A DNA stretch of 64,000 bases from Muribaculaceae bacterium. Lineage in GTDB: Bacteria; Bacteroidota; Bacteroidia; Bacteroidales; Muribaculaceae. Location: assembly GCA_022509085.1 (NCBI GenBank), contig JAFLTW010000005.1, forward strand, positions 83,099 through 147,098, read 5' to 3'. Below, one piece after another: positions 1-8,816 of the stretch. The position numbers were made by a program, and so were the translations under genes. The notes under the pieces are model-generated. The model was given only the letters and a program-made list of their open reading frames with translations, was not told the origin of the DNA and ran no database searches. Every line of letters starts with the position of its first letter. Within the stretch, counting starts at the first letter, position 1.

Positions 1-1
1 C

Positions 2-964
2 AAGTCAACAATCCCCGTGGGCTACTGCCGCTCACTCTACGTCAAGTATGCCGCCCGTGGCGTCAGGAAATTCAACCTCCTCTTCTTCCCCGAGTTCCTC
101 CGCGAGAGCAAGGCCCTCTACGACAACCTCTATCCCTCCCGCATTATCGCCGGCATACCCAAGCTCATCTCCGAGCCCGGTTTCGAGGAGGAGAACGCCG
201 CCATCGCGGCGGTCACCGACCTCCCCTGGCTCACCGGGCAGGCCCACGTATTCGCCGACCTCCTCAAGCAGGGCGCGCTCAAGGAAGACATCCCCACCCT
301 CTTCATGGGCATGAAGGAGGCCGAGGCCGTCAAGCTCTTCGCCAACACCTACCTTGCGCTGCGCGTCAGCTACTTCAACGAGCTCGACACCTACGCCGCC
401 GTCAAGGGACTCGACTCGCGGGCCATCATCGAGGGCATCGGTCTCGACCCCCGCATCGGCATGCATTACAACAACCCCTCTTTCGGATACGGCGGCTACT
501 GCCTCCCCAAAGACTCCAAGCAGTTGCTTGCCAACTATGCCGACGTGCCCCAGAACATGATCTCCGCCATCGTGGAGAGCAACCGGACGCGTAAGGACTT
601 CATCGCCGACCAGGTGTTGCGTCGTGCCGGGTGGTATGGCTACGATGGCAAGGAGTTCAGCGCCTCCGAGGAGGGACGACGCTGCATCGTGGGCGTCTAT
701 CGCCTCACGATGAAGGCCAACTCCGACAACTTCCGTCAGTCGTCGATCCAGGGCGTCATGAAACGCATCAAGGCCAAGGGAGCCGAGGTGATAATCTACG
801 AACCGACGCTCGAAGACGGGACCACCTTCTTCGGCTCGCGCGTGGTCAACGACCTCGCGGAGTTCAAGCGCCTCTCGGCGGTGGTCATCGCCAACCGCCT
901 CAGTCCCGACCTCGCCGACATCGCCGACCGCGTCTATACCCGCGACCTCTACTCCACCGACTAA
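2..964 (+). CDS. ugd: UDP-glucose 6-dehydrogenase, 3' part (5' end outside window)
   Basis: C-terminal two thirds of a nucleotide-sugar dehydrogenase that oxidises UDP-glucose to UDP-glucuronate in the cytoplasm. The reading frame is open from base 2, and the residues KSTIPVGY there are the conserved core of the family, so the gene starts upstream of the window and the apparent GTG at 17 is internal. Visible landmarks are the [20 protein letters not shown] stretch, the catalytic-cysteine motif [11 protein letters not shown], and a C-terminal UDP-binding domain with a short TRDLYSTD tail. Codon use is GC-rich, unlike the AT-rich polysaccharide locus downstream, so it looks like resident DNA at the left edge of the accessory region. 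UDP-glucuronate would be a plausible precursor for that locus. The family is certain; UDP-glucose as substrate is the most likely reading. Confidence 0.9.
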   Translation, partial: KSTIPVGYCRSLYVKYAARGVRKFNLLFFPEFLRESKALYDNLYPSRIIAGIPKLISEPGFEEENAAIAAVTDLPWLTGQAHVFADLLKQGALKEDIPTLFMGMKEAEAVKLFANTYLALRVSYFNELDTYAAVKGLDSRAIIEGIGLDPRIGMHYNNPSFGYGGYCLPKDSKQLLANYADVPQNMISAIVESNRTRKDFIADQVLRRAGWYGYDGKEFSASEEGRRCIVGVYRLTMKANSDNFRQSSIQGVMKRIKAKGAEVIIYEPTLEDGTTFFGSRVVNDLAEFKRLSAVVIANRLSPDLADIADRVYTRDLYSTD

Positions 965-1016
965 CACCGGGCCTCTCGCCTTATTCGGCATCGCGGTTTG
1001 TCGTTAGGTGTAATTA

Positions 1017-1195
1017 AGAATCGCATAACTTCTTGATCGCATAACTTCTTGCTGCTGTGCCTGTTAGCTCGGAGAGCTTCTCCTATGGTTAACCCCACGA
1101 TAAGCGAGTTCAAACGAGCTTCGTGGGGTAAACCGGACGCATGCAGGCTTGCTCGGAGAGCATGTCTATGGCTCTTTTGTCTCGCTATGCTCGCG
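1017..1195 (+). repeat. Structured intergenic hairpin repeat, copy A
   Basis: First copy of an element also seen near 1931, 33371, 34206 and (reversed) 35525. Its order is: two tcgcataact-type units, hairpin AGCTC-GGA-GAGCT (1066-1078), outer stem CCCCACGA (1093-1100) pairing with TCGTGGGG (1121-1128), then hairpin TGCTC-GGA-GAGCA (1150-1162). In the other copies the outer stem is CCCCACCA/TGGTGGGG, so one base pair has changed on both sides. This suggests that the fold matters. No real gene is seen in 965-1257. Confidence 0.75.
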
Positions 1196-1257
1196 AGAAA
1201 AAACATTTATTTACCTATTACGTTGTTCTTGTAAATTAACTAGTAATTAACATCTAT

Positions 1258-1479
1258 ATGGCTGAGATTATTGTCACACTGTCGGATGACGCCAACACGT
1301 CTCTTATAAGAAAAATGATAGAAAATATTAAGGGTGTTATGGCCACAACCCTAAATAATCGTCAGGAAGAAACGGAATCCGAGAAAAAGATTAAAAAACT
1401 TCATAATCTAATCAACAGAATGGACACCTCTGTAATTGATCGAAATGACGAACGCACCCGTTACATTCTTTCAAAATGA
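1258..1479 (+). CDS. Putative antitoxin of a VapBC-like pair
   Basis: Small 73-residue protein directly upstream of a PIN-domain toxin gene. The two genes overlap by four bases (ATGA), the usual coupling of type II toxin-antitoxin pairs. The sequence is hydrophilic and mostly predicted helical, with a Lys/Glu-rich centre (residues 41-53) that could wrap around the toxin. I do not recognise a named DNA-binding fold, so the antitoxin call rests on size and position. It sits between repeat copies A and B, consistent with a mobile accessory module. Autoregulation by the pair would be expected for the class, but no operator is visible. Confidence 0.6.
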   Translation: MAEIIVTLSDDANTSLIRKMIENIKGVMATTLNNRQEETESEKKIKKLHNLINRMDTSVIDRNDERTRYILSK

Positions 1480-1883
1480 GCCGTATTTTCCTTGACACCA
1501 ATTTCCTTATCGACCTCTTTGATAGAAAGGAATATGCACCGGCTGCCAAAGAAATCATGGACAGGGGGCTTAGACACGGTATTGAATTTTGTATTAGTTT
1601 CTTATCGGTCGCAAATTTTGCATATATTCTTCGTAAGACTGAAAGAGCTATTCTAATTGGCTATTTAAAAGACATCTGTGATATCTTCACGGTAATTCCT
1701 AACGAGCAAAACCAAATATTAAAGGCAACCGAATTGGAGGCTCCAGATTTAGAAGATGCTATTCAATACGCAACTGCAATAACAAATAATTGTGATTGCA
1801 TAATCACTAGAAATGGGAAAGACTTCTTATACTCCGAAATACCAGTTTTAACTCCGGAAGGCTTCCTCAAACTTATTTATTAG
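1476..1883 (+). CDS. PIN-domain ribonuclease toxin (VapC-like)
   Basis: 135-residue protein of the PIN nuclease family, Mg-dependent RNases that in VapBC pairs cleave tRNA or rRNA when released from the antitoxin. The N-terminus reads MSRIFLDTNFLIDLFDR, placing the first acidic metal ligand at Asp7. Further conserved acidic residues are in PDLEDAIQYA (about residues 89-98) and in the C-terminal TRNGKDF motif. Length matches the family. Translation is coupled to the upstream small gene by a four-base overlap. The RNA target cannot be read from the sequence. Confidence 0.85.
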   Translation: MSRIFLDTNFLIDLFDRKEYAPAAKEIMDRGLRHGIEFCISFLSVANFAYILRKTERAILIGYLKDICDIFTVIPNEQNQILKATELEAPDLEDAIQYATAITNNCDCIITRNGKDFLYSEIPVLTPEGFLKLIY

Positions 1884-1930
1884 ATTGTAATTTCCGTAAG
1901 GACGCTCCCGTCACCTCGCGCACTGATAAA

Positions 1931-2110
1931 GAATCGCAGAACTTTTTGATCGCAGAACTCCCTGCGGATGTGCCTGTTAGCTCGGAGAGCTTCTCCGGTG
2001 GTTATCCCCACCATACGGGAGCGGGAGCGACCTTGGTGGGGTAGTTTCCCCCCGAGAAGCGCGGGGCTCCTCCCCGGTATCCGCATGGTCACTCCCGAGA
2101 CGCGGTGCCA
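1931..2110 (+). repeat. Structured intergenic hairpin repeat, copy B
   Basis: Second copy of the family. It has two tcgcagaac-type units, hairpin AGCTC-GGA-GAGCT (1979-1991) and outer stem CCCCACCA (2006-2013) with TGGTGGGG (2034-2041). The right part, after about 2042, is diverged and lacks the TGCTC-GGA-GAGCA hairpin seen in the other copies. It fills most of the 335-base gap 1884-2218; I see no gene there. Confidence 0.7.
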
Positions 2111-2218
2111 AGAGTATAATCGCACAACCCTCAATTTCTTGAAATGACTTTATAACTTTCACATAAGGAATTGCGTTATAACATAAAGACTATCTCCGAA
2201 GTATAAAACCTAAACGGC

Positions 2219-2947
2219 ATGGGAAATCAACTTAAATTGGTAGAATTCAGAGCGACATTATTCACGGCATATATCCCATATACTTTTGACTTCTACACAA
2301 AAGTTCATGAGCTTATTCCCGGGTGCGTACCCGTGCTCAATTCCAATGCTCCCGAACCTATGAATATGATGGGAAGTCTCTATCCGCCTTCCACATGGAC
2401 AATCAATGCTCCTTCTCGTCGCGAAATCATAATCTTCCAGCCAAACAAAATCGATTACCTTCGACTCACAGATGAGGATGAAAATCCCACGGAAGTTCAA
2501 TGGAACGACTTCATCGGTAGCGTGAAACCTCTTTTTGAAATGATTCTTGAATTCAGCGGTCAAACAGTTTCTCGAATGGCCATAGCACCTAAAATTGAAT
2601 TCAAAGATACCATCAAAAAATGGGATGAATTTATCAAAGCCCAGTTTTCACATCCGGAATTTGAGGGACACACATTGATTGAGGCTGAGTTCACCCAAAC
2701 TTTTAGGACACCGCGCAAAATTCTTGACTCCGAATATCAGATAAATTTTGTGTGTAAATTTATGGGATCTCAAGAGATAAAGATGACCAACGGCGTTCCC
2801 AAAACCCGAGACCTTCAGTTGATTGAACTTGACATCAACACTGCCCCCCTGCCCGATTATGATTTTAGCAAGGAAGCGGTCTCCGACTTCTTCAATCAGG
2901 CAGAAACCCTTACCAACGACATCCTAAAATTCTACTTCCCTACCTAA
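2219..2947 (+). CDS. Unrecognised protein, first gene of a three-gene cassette (possible TIGR04255-like)
   Basis: 242-residue soluble protein with no signal peptide or membrane segment. The architecture weakly resembles the TIGR04255 group of about 250-residue proteins: an N-terminal half of mixed strands and a C-terminal stretch LIELDINTAPLP followed by a helical FFNQAETLTNDILKFYF ending. That match is from memory of the family pattern and is not secure. It is followed after 20 bases by 2968-3672 and then 3662-4186, all on the same strand and ending at a hairpin, so the three form one transcription unit. It lies between a toxin-antitoxin pair and a capsule locus, a typical accessory or defence-island setting. 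No function is assigned. Confidence 0.6.
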   Translation: MGNQLKLVEFRATLFTAYIPYTFDFYTKVHELIPGCVPVLNSNAPEPMNMMGSLYPPSTWTINAPSRREIIIFQPNKIDYLRLTDEDENPTEVQWNDFIGSVKPLFEMILEFSGQTVSRMAIAPKIEFKDTIKKWDEFIKAQFSHPEFEGHTLIEAEFTQTFRTPRKILDSEYQINFVCKFMGSQEIKMTNGVPKTRDLQLIELDINTAPLPDYDFSKEAVSDFFNQAETLTNDILKFYFPT

Positions 2948-2967
2948 ACTTCACCGCCTGCACTCCT

Positions 2968-3672
2968 ATGGCTCATCACATAGAATCTAAAACCTCTCCT
3001 AATATTAAGATTATATTAAAGCCTGAATCTGCCCCGGGGATGGACTCCTTAAGTTCATTCAAGCGCCCCTATACGCGCTTCTTCCGGCACGATTATAACA
3101 CATACCCTACTGTTGAAGACTTTATAGCGGAGCGTGAAGCAGACGTCTTTTCATACTTTATATCCGGACTTTCACTGGCTCCAAAAACTAAATTTACTAC
3201 TGATTCCGAAGACTACAATAAGGCAAATTCGGAATATTTAAAGGCCTTGAACGAATTTACTCCCGAGTTCGTTAAGATGATACACTTCACGACTTTCGAG
3301 GAGGGAATGCCAAACCGTTGCTCAGAGCAGGTAGACAGATTCCTGAAGAAAAACAGGATAACCACTTATGTATGGATAGCCCAGGTCTTCTCACGATATT
3401 ATGATAATCCCGAAGTTGTAGCCGGTATTTTATTTACCATCGCACTCGTTGATATTCCGAAGGAAGACTCCTCACTTATGCCAATAGTGATTGCCGGCTT
3501 GGCCCACAATAATGCTGCCTCGCAGGAGGCTGCCCTATCGGTGATTGAAAAATGGAGGAGTTCTGAATGTCTGAAGGCTTTGCAAAACGTCAGTATAGAA
3601 CTTCCGTTGATTAAGGAATACGCCGAGGAACTCAAAGCAGAACTGGAAGAAGAGATATCCGATGTTGATTAG
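2968..3672 (+). CDS. Unrecognised protein, second gene of the cassette (helical-repeat C-terminus)
   Basis: 234-residue protein I do not recognise. The N-terminal 60 residues are polar and rich in aromatic residues. From about residue 125 the sequence becomes alternating amphipathic helices (VVAGILFTIALVDIP, IVIAGLAHNN, AALSVIEKWRSSECLKALQN) that look like HEAT or ARM-type repeats, ending in an acidic tail (ELKAELEEEISDVD). Its last 11 bases overlap the start of the next gene, which suggests translational coupling and a shared complex. No catalytic motif is visible, so a scaffold or adaptor role is a guess only. Confidence 0.6.
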   Translation: MAHHIESKTSPNIKIILKPESAPGMDSLSSFKRPYTRFFRHDYNTYPTVEDFIAEREADVFSYFISGLSLAPKTKFTTDSEDYNKANSEYLKALNEFTPEFVKMIHFTTFEEGMPNRCSEQVDRFLKKNRITTYVWIAQVFSRYYDNPEVVAGILFTIALVDIPKEDSSLMPIVIAGLAHNNAASQEAALSVIEKWRSSECLKALQNVSIELPLIKEYAEELKAELEEEISDVD

Positions 3673-4186
3673 GATGTTGGGAGGCCTGTCTCATTGGACA
3701 GAGTCTTTGGATAAGGAGCGGAGTCACTCAACCCCGGAAAAGCCTTTTGTGGCCACCGGTGATGCCATTGCACAATTACGCTCAACTCAAAACACCTTAA
3801 GTGTATGGAAAGCGGACACCGAAGAGGATTGCAACGATGCTTTTGTAGCATTGGCACTCGGACGTCATGACGTGGAAAAGATTTCTTATTGTCTGCTTGA
3901 CGAAAAGGGATTGGCTGAAGCCGGAATAACAATATCTGACAACCAACCCGGAGAAGCCCCTGGGGCTGCCAATTCCATATTAGCGAAACATAGGGATTTA
4001 ATAGAGATAGATTATTGGAAACTGGGCGATATCGCCGGAGCAATAAAGGACTATTTGAGAAAGCCTGAAAATCCAAATAAGATTACTATCAAATCGCTTA
4101 AGGCTCTCCTGAACTCATACAAAGACAGCGGCAAGATTGACGTTGATAATATGAATCCTGGGCTTCGCGCTAAACTGAATTGGTAA
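3662..4186 (+). CDS. Unrecognised protein, third gene of the cassette
   Basis: 174-residue protein with no recognised domain. The first 30 residues are variable-looking; the middle holds VWKADTEEDCNDAFVALALG, then a stretch with an acidic, possibly ligand-binding character (DVEKISYCLLDEKGLAEAGI), and a basic, helical C-terminus (residues about 130-174). Two ATG codons, at 3662 and 3674, are possible starts; both overlap or nearly touch the upstream gene, which ends at 3672. A hairpin follows the stop codon. It probably acts with the two genes before it. Confidence 0.55.
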   Translation: MLIRMLGGLSHWTESLDKERSHSTPEKPFVATGDAIAQLRSTQNTLSVWKADTEEDCNDAFVALALGRHDVEKISYCLLDEKGLAEAGITISDNQPGEAPGAANSILAKHRDLIEIDYWKLGDIAGAIKDYLRKPENPNKITIKSLKALLNSYKDSGKIDVDNMNPGLRAKLNW

Positions 4187-4187
4187 T

Positions 4188-4222
4188 AAGCCTCAGTCTT
4201 CCATGGGCGCCTGAGGCTTCTT
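4188..4222 (+). terminator. Probable terminator of the three-gene cassette
   Basis: Nine-base perfect stem AAGCCTCAG (4188-4196) and CTGAGGCTT (4211-4219) with a 14-base loop, starting just after the stop codon at 4186. The following bases are only modestly T-rich. It separates the cassette from the polysaccharide locus. Confidence 0.6.
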
Positions 4223-4350
4223 CATGACAAGATATTTACGCTGAGACTACAATTCTAATATCGAGTCCTCCTCTAAAACTCCCCGCGCTGTTCGGCTTGA
4301 TTCCCCGCGCGGTTTCACCTATGTACTCGGCACGAATTAAACATAGTTAT

Positions 4351-5382
4351 ATGACGAAAGAGAAAACTCAAATATTAAAAGGGATTGCTATCCTTTTTAT
4401 GATATTCTTTCATCTGTTCAATCGGATGCAATTTGTAGATCTTTGTACACCATTAATCTATATAGACGGCATTCCCTTAGTTCATTTTCTTACAGAATAT
4501 ACAAATCCGGTTGCCCTTTTCTTGATTTTAGGTGGTTATGGTTTATATAAATCCAACTTGAAAGGAGATAAAAACAGATGGAATAGACTATTAAAATTAT
4601 TAATTCATTTTTGGGTAATACTCATAACATTTGTCATAATCGGTCATTTTGTTAAACCTGACAAATATCCCGGAAGTTCCCTCACCCTCCTATTGAATCT
4701 ATCTACTTTTGAATCTTCTTATAACGGAGAGCTCTGGTTTTTGTTTCCTTACATAATAGTCTCCATTGGTGCTTCATTACTTTACAAGTTGATTAATCGA
4801 GTTCCCTGGTTATATATAGTCATAGGAACCCTTTTAATCCATATGGGAAGTATTTACTTTATTACGAGAGTCACCCCGCTCGTCCCATCTGTTGAGGCCT
4901 ATTTAAATACTCTCATACATATCCCTCTCTTCCTCTTTAACTTTTGCATGGGGATGATAGCAGCGAAATATAATTGGATTGAAGGTATACAATCTAAACT
5001 TTCAAAAATTGGAATCAAGCTACAGGTCTTGATTATACTTGGATTCATAGGGTTGCTTATGGCATTCAGCCATTTCTTTCCCTACAACTTCTTCTTTGGT
5101 TTTTTCCTCTTGTCAGCTTTAGCTCTCCTACCATACTCCAAATGGGCTACGACAACTTTGGTAAAGCTTGGTAATCAATCGATGAATATGTGGATGATTC
5201 ACTCTTGGTTTTGCTATCATCTATTCTCGAATTTCATTTATTCCTTTAAGTATCCGATAATCATATTCATCATACTATGTTTGATTAGTTACGGTCTATC
5301 TTTGCTATTTAATAAGACAGTAACTCCCTTAGAGTCCTTATTCCTCACAAAAAAAGAAATCAAGGAAAGGCCTATTTTGTAA
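4351..5382 (+). CDS. Membrane acyltransferase, acyltransferase-3 family
   Basis: Integral membrane protein of about 343 residues that would O-acetylate or otherwise acylate a sugar during polysaccharide assembly. The start MTKEKTQILKGIAILFMIFF with a following His-Leu-Phe is the conserved first transmembrane helix of this family (active-site histidine near residue 21), and about ten hydrophobic segments follow. The frame is open upstream to an ATG at 4297 and another at 4321, but these add a polar leader not seen in the family, so I prefer 4351. It is the first gene of the AT-rich polysaccharide locus. No UpxY/NusG-like regulator gene precedes it in this window. The donor and target sugar are unknown. 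Confidence 0.8.
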   Translation: MTKEKTQILKGIAILFMIFFHLFNRMQFVDLCTPLIYIDGIPLVHFLTEYTNPVALFLILGGYGLYKSNLKGDKNRWNRLLKLLIHFWVILITFVIIGHFVKPDKYPGSSLTLLLNLSTFESSYNGELWFLFPYIIVSIGASLLYKLINRVPWLYIVIGTLLIHMGSIYFITRVTPLVPSVEAYLNTLIHIPLFLFNFCMGMIAAKYNWIEGIQSKLSKIGIKLQVLIILGFIGLLMAFSHFFPYNFFFGFFLLSALALLPYSKWATTTLVKLGNQSMNMWMIHSWFCYHLFSNFIYSFKYPIIIFIILCLISYGLSLLFNKTVTPLESLFLTKKEIKERPIL

Positions 5383-5438
5383 TGTCATAACTTGTTTGAA
5401 TTCAGATTTTAGGTCAACAGAGACAGGAACATACCGAA

Positions 5439-6947
5439 ATGGGAACCGACAACCGACGCATCGCCAAAAACACCCTGATGCTATACATCAGGATGTTCCT
5501 CCTGATGTTGGTGTCCTTCTACACCTCCAGGGTTGTGCTTAATGCCCTGGGAGTAGAAGACTTTGGTGTTTACAACGTGGTTGGCGGCATCATAGGGCTG
5601 ATGGCTTTTTTTAACTCTTCCATGGGCTTAGCGACAAACCGATTCCTTTCATTTGCTATAGGTAAAAAAGACAATGAATTATTGACGAAGACTTTTATTA
5701 TGTGTGTTGAAACCCATATGATATTAGCAGGGATAATTATTTTAATAGGAGAAACAGTTGGACTTTGGTATTTTTATAACTTTTTAAATATACCAATAGA
5801 AAGTTATGAGCAAGCTATGGTTGTCTATCAACTGTCAGTTGCCGCCTGTGTCATCAGTGTTCTTTCAATCCCTTTTACTTCTCTTGTCATATCTCATGAA
5901 GATATGGGGCTCTATGCCTATATAAGTATTGTGGAGGGAGTACTAAAATTAACGGTAGCTTTTTTAATAACGATAGTTTCGGTATATCGGTTATCCTATT
6001 ATGCATTTTTTGTATTTATTTCATCTACTCTTGTAATAGGGATATGGATTTTCTACTCCCGTAGAAAATATAGACATGTCCAATTCCACTTTGGGTGGTA
6101 TAAGAATGTTTTTAAGGACATATACAAATTTATAGGATGGCAATTTTACGGGTCTGCAAGTTGGGTGTTAAGAACACAAGGCGTGTCACTCGTTCTTAAC
6201 TATTTCTTTGGCCCCGTTTTGAATGCTGCGCGTACAATCGGAGTGCAAATTAATGGAGGGATTACCACTCTTCTTACTGGATTCCAAACAGCTGTTAACC
6301 CGCAAATCATCAAGAAATATGCAAGCGGTCAGTTGGAAGAGCTATATAATCTAATTTTCAGGAGTTCGAAACTATCCTTCTTGCTATTGTTTATATTAGC
6401 ATTCCCAGTTCTCATGGGGACTGAACCTATTCTGAAATTTTGGCTTAAAATAATTCCTGACTATGGAGTAGTGTTTGCACAATTAATGATAATAGCATCT
6501 TTAGCGGATGCCCTTTCCGGAACGTTGGCGTACGCAGCTTTAGCGACGGGTAAAATCAAACTGTATACTCTTATTGTAAATACAATATCTTTGAGTGATA
6601 TTGTATTTGTCTATATAGCCTTTAAATTAGGGTTCCCTCCTCAATCATTAGTGATTGTGGAAATATTTATTTGTTTGTTTATTTGTATTGCACGCATTTT
6701 AATATTGAGGAAACTAATTGGAATAAGTTCCCTTGATTATCTTTCTAAGGTTATTTTGCCTGAATTTTTAGTAGTTACCATAAGTTTCCTGCTTATTCTT
6801 CCTTTATTCTTTTTCAATGTAAATATATTTATTGTCATAATTTTATCCTTTATAGTTTCTCTCGGATCTTCATTCTTCATTGGATTCAATCGAACGGAAC
6901 AGTCATGGGTACTTTCTTTAATAAAAAATAAATTGAAAATAGCATAG
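5439..6947 (+). CDS. Oligosaccharide flippase, Wzx type
   Basis: 502-residue multi-pass inner-membrane protein (about 12-14 hydrophobic segments) of the polysaccharide transporter superfamily related to MATE exporters. It would flip undecaprenyl-diphosphate-linked repeat units to the periplasmic face. The N-terminus IAKNTLMLYIRMFLLMLVSF followed by SRVVLNALGVEDFGVYNVVGG is the typical Bacteroidota version of the family. Together with the EpsG-like polymerase at 15577 it indicates a Wzx/Wzy-dependent pathway. The first 150 bases are less AT-rich than the rest of the gene, perhaps because the 5' end is conserved between capsule loci. Confidence 0.88.
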   Translation: MGTDNRRIAKNTLMLYIRMFLLMLVSFYTSRVVLNALGVEDFGVYNVVGGIIGLMAFFNSSMGLATNRFLSFAIGKKDNELLTKTFIMCVETHMILAGIIILIGETVGLWYFYNFLNIPIESYEQAMVVYQLSVAACVISVLSIPFTSLVISHEDMGLYAYISIVEGVLKLTVAFLITIVSVYRLSYYAFFVFISSTLVIGIWIFYSRRKYRHVQFHFGWYKNVFKDIYKFIGWQFYGSASWVLRTQGVSLVLNYFFGPVLNAARTIGVQINGGITTLLTGFQTAVNPQIIKKYASGQLEELYNLIFRSSKLSFLLLFILAFPVLMGTEPILKFWLKIIPDYGVVFAQLMIIASLADALSGTLAYAALATGKIKLYTLIVNTISLSDIVFVYIAFKLGFPPQSLVIVEIFICLFICIARILILRKLIGISSLDYLSKVILPEFLVVTISFLLILPLFFFNVNIFIVIILSFIVSLGSSFFIGFNRTEQSWVLSLIKNKLKIA

Positions 6948-6968
6948 ATTACTTTATAGAAAATTATT

Positions 6969-7751
6969 ATGAAAGCAGTAATATTTGCTGGAGGTTACGG
7001 CACACGGTTTAGCGAAAAGACCCAATATATGCCGAAACCGATGATTGAAATTGGTGGTAAACCTATCCTATGGCATATAATGAAAATATATAGTGCATAT
7101 GGCATTAAAGAATTTATAATTTGTGCCGGTTATAAACAATATGTGATTAAAGAATATTTTACCAATTATTTCCTTCACAATTCTGATGTTACTGTAAATT
7201 TGGCAGATAATGATATCACTTTACATGAGTGTCATTCTGAAGACTGGAAGGTCACTATTGTAGATACCGGGCTGGAAACCATGACTGCGGGGAGGCTAAA
7301 GAGAGTTCAAAAATATATAGGCGACGAACCGTTTTTACTCACATATGGTGACGGCCTAATTGATCTTAACATCGCAGACTCAATCCGACGCCATAAGGAA
7401 ACTGACGCAATTTTAACCATGACTGTATACAAACCTGTAGGCCGATTCGGAGCAGTCGAAATAGATCCGGGCACAAACAAAGTTAAGTCATTCTTGGAAA
7501 AACCGGATGGAGAAGGCAACTGGATTAATGCCGGCTTTTTCGTTTGTGAACCTGAAGTCTTCAACTATTTAGGGGAGGATGCAGACAATGAAATGTTCGA
7601 GCGTAAGCCCTTGGAGAGCCTTGTTAGAGATGGCAAAATGCATGCTCTAAAACATAAAGGGTTTTGGAAACCCATGGATATGCTTAGAGACAATATAGAA
7701 TTAGAGAAATTATGGAATCAAGGTAATGCACCATGGAAAGTATGGATTTAA
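6969..7751 (+). CDS. rfbF: Glucose-1-phosphate cytidylyltransferase
   Basis: 260-residue nucleotidyltransferase that makes CDP-glucose from CTP and glucose-1-phosphate, the entry to CDP-6-deoxy- and 3,6-dideoxyhexoses. The N-terminus MKAVIFAGGYGTRFSEKTQY followed by MPKPMIEIGGKPILWHIM is the RfbF signature, and TYGDGL is the metal-binding aspartate region. Length is normal. It overlaps the next gene, a CDP-glucose dehydratase, by 19 bases, so the two are translationally coupled. Confidence 0.93.
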   Translation: MKAVIFAGGYGTRFSEKTQYMPKPMIEIGGKPILWHIMKIYSAYGIKEFIICAGYKQYVIKEYFTNYFLHNSDVTVNLADNDITLHECHSEDWKVTIVDTGLETMTAGRLKRVQKYIGDEPFLLTYGDGLIDLNIADSIRRHKETDAILTMTVYKPVGRFGAVEIDPGTNKVKSFLEKPDGEGNWINAGFFVCEPEVFNYLGEDADNEMFERKPLESLVRDGKMHALKHKGFWKPMDMLRDNIELEKLWNQGNAPWKVWI

Positions 7752-8812
7752 ACAATCTTTTATATTTCTATAAGGGAAAGAAAGTCCTTGTTACAGGTCA
7801 TACAGGTTTTAAAGGCTCTTGGCTATGTGAAATCCTTTTGATGGCCGGAGCAGAAGTATATGGATACTCATTGAGACCGGAAGAACAATCTATGTTCAAT
7901 CTCTGCAAATTAGAAGACAACGTCCATTCAAGATTTGCAGATATTCGCGACTTCACAGAACTGAAAGCATTCTTTGATTTTGTTAAGCCTGATATAGTTT
8001 TCCATCTTGCTGCTCAACCAATAGTTTTAGAAGGATACAAAAATCCAGTTGAAACGTATGGGGTCAACGTAATGGGAACGGTTAATATACTCGACTGTTT
8101 GCGTCTATATTCCCTCCCCTGTTCTTTCGTAAATATAACGACCGACAAAGTTTACCTCAACAGAGAATGGGAATGGGGTTATAGAGAATATGAACGATTA
8201 GATGGATATGATCCCTATAGCAATTCTAAATCATGTTCCGAATTAGTCACGGCTACCTATAAAAGAAGTTTCTTTACATCTGATTCTAAAATTGCAATAT
8301 CTACTGCCCGTGCCGGGAATGTGATAGGAGGAGGAGATTTCGCTAAAGACCGCATCGTTCCCGATTGTGTCCGGGCGGCAGAAACCAAGCAACCCCTGAT
8401 AGTAAGAAATCCTTCATCAACACGTCCATACCAACACGTTCTGGAGCCATTATTTGCATATTTGCTATTGGCCTATAAGCAATCCTGTAATATGAACTTA
8501 GCTGGGAGTTTCAATGTAGGCCCCGGTGATGAGGGTTGTTTTTCCACTCTCCAAATCGTGGAGACATTTAAAAAGTATTGGGGTGAGACCTTTACTTGGG
8601 AAACGCTAAAAACAAATAGTGGTGCTCCTCATGAGGCAAATTTCTTAAGGTTGGACAATACTAAGATTAAATCTGAAATTGGGTGGCGTCCTGTCTGGAG
8701 TCTTAAAGAGACCATAAGTTCAATCGTCCAGTGGCATAAAGCACCTGTAAACGACAGACAAGATATTACTCAACAGCAAATTAATGCATTCATAAAAGCT
8801 TCTCAAATCTAA
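7733..8812 (+). CDS. rfbG: CDP-glucose 4,6-dehydratase
   Basis: 359-residue extended SDR enzyme converting CDP-glucose to CDP-4-keto-6-deoxyglucose. The NAD-binding motif TGHTGFKG is at residues 21-28, the TTDK motif at 136-139 and the catalytic YxxxK at Tyr162-Lys166. The start may be at 7733 or at the in-frame ATG at 7742; both overlap the end of rfbF. The following two genes encode a reductase-like SDR and a cupin epimerase, which together define a CDP-6-deoxyhexose branch. Confidence 0.93.
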   Translation: MESMDLNNLLYFYKGKKVLVTGHTGFKGSWLCEILLMAGAEVYGYSLRPEEQSMFNLCKLEDNVHSRFADIRDFTELKAFFDFVKPDIVFHLAAQPIVLEGYKNPVETYGVNVMGTVNILDCLRLYSLPCSFVNITTDKVYLNREWEWGYREYERLDGYDPYSNSKSCSELVTATYKRSFFTSDSKIAISTARAGNVIGGGDFAKDRIVPDCVRAAETKQPLIVRNPSSTRPYQHVLEPLFAYLLLAYKQSCNMNLAGSFNVGPGDEGCFSTLQIVETFKKYWGETFTWETLKTNSGAPHEANFLRLDNTKIKSEIGWRPVWSLKETISSIVQWHKAPVNDRQDITQQQINAFIKASQI

Positions 8813-8816
8813 CTGT

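Noticed and set aside
32..991. 319-codon minus-strand open frame over the UDP-glucose dehydrogenase gene
   Set aside because: It is the antisense shadow of a GC-rich gene; its translation is low-complexity Val/Gly/Glu/Asp-rich with no domain.
961..2162. Minus-strand frames sharing the peptide GEALRAN in several intergenic regions (also near 33980 and 35597)
   Set aside because: They arise because the hairpin repeat happens to be open in that frame; each copy runs into different sequence, starts differ and no ribosome-site logic is shared.
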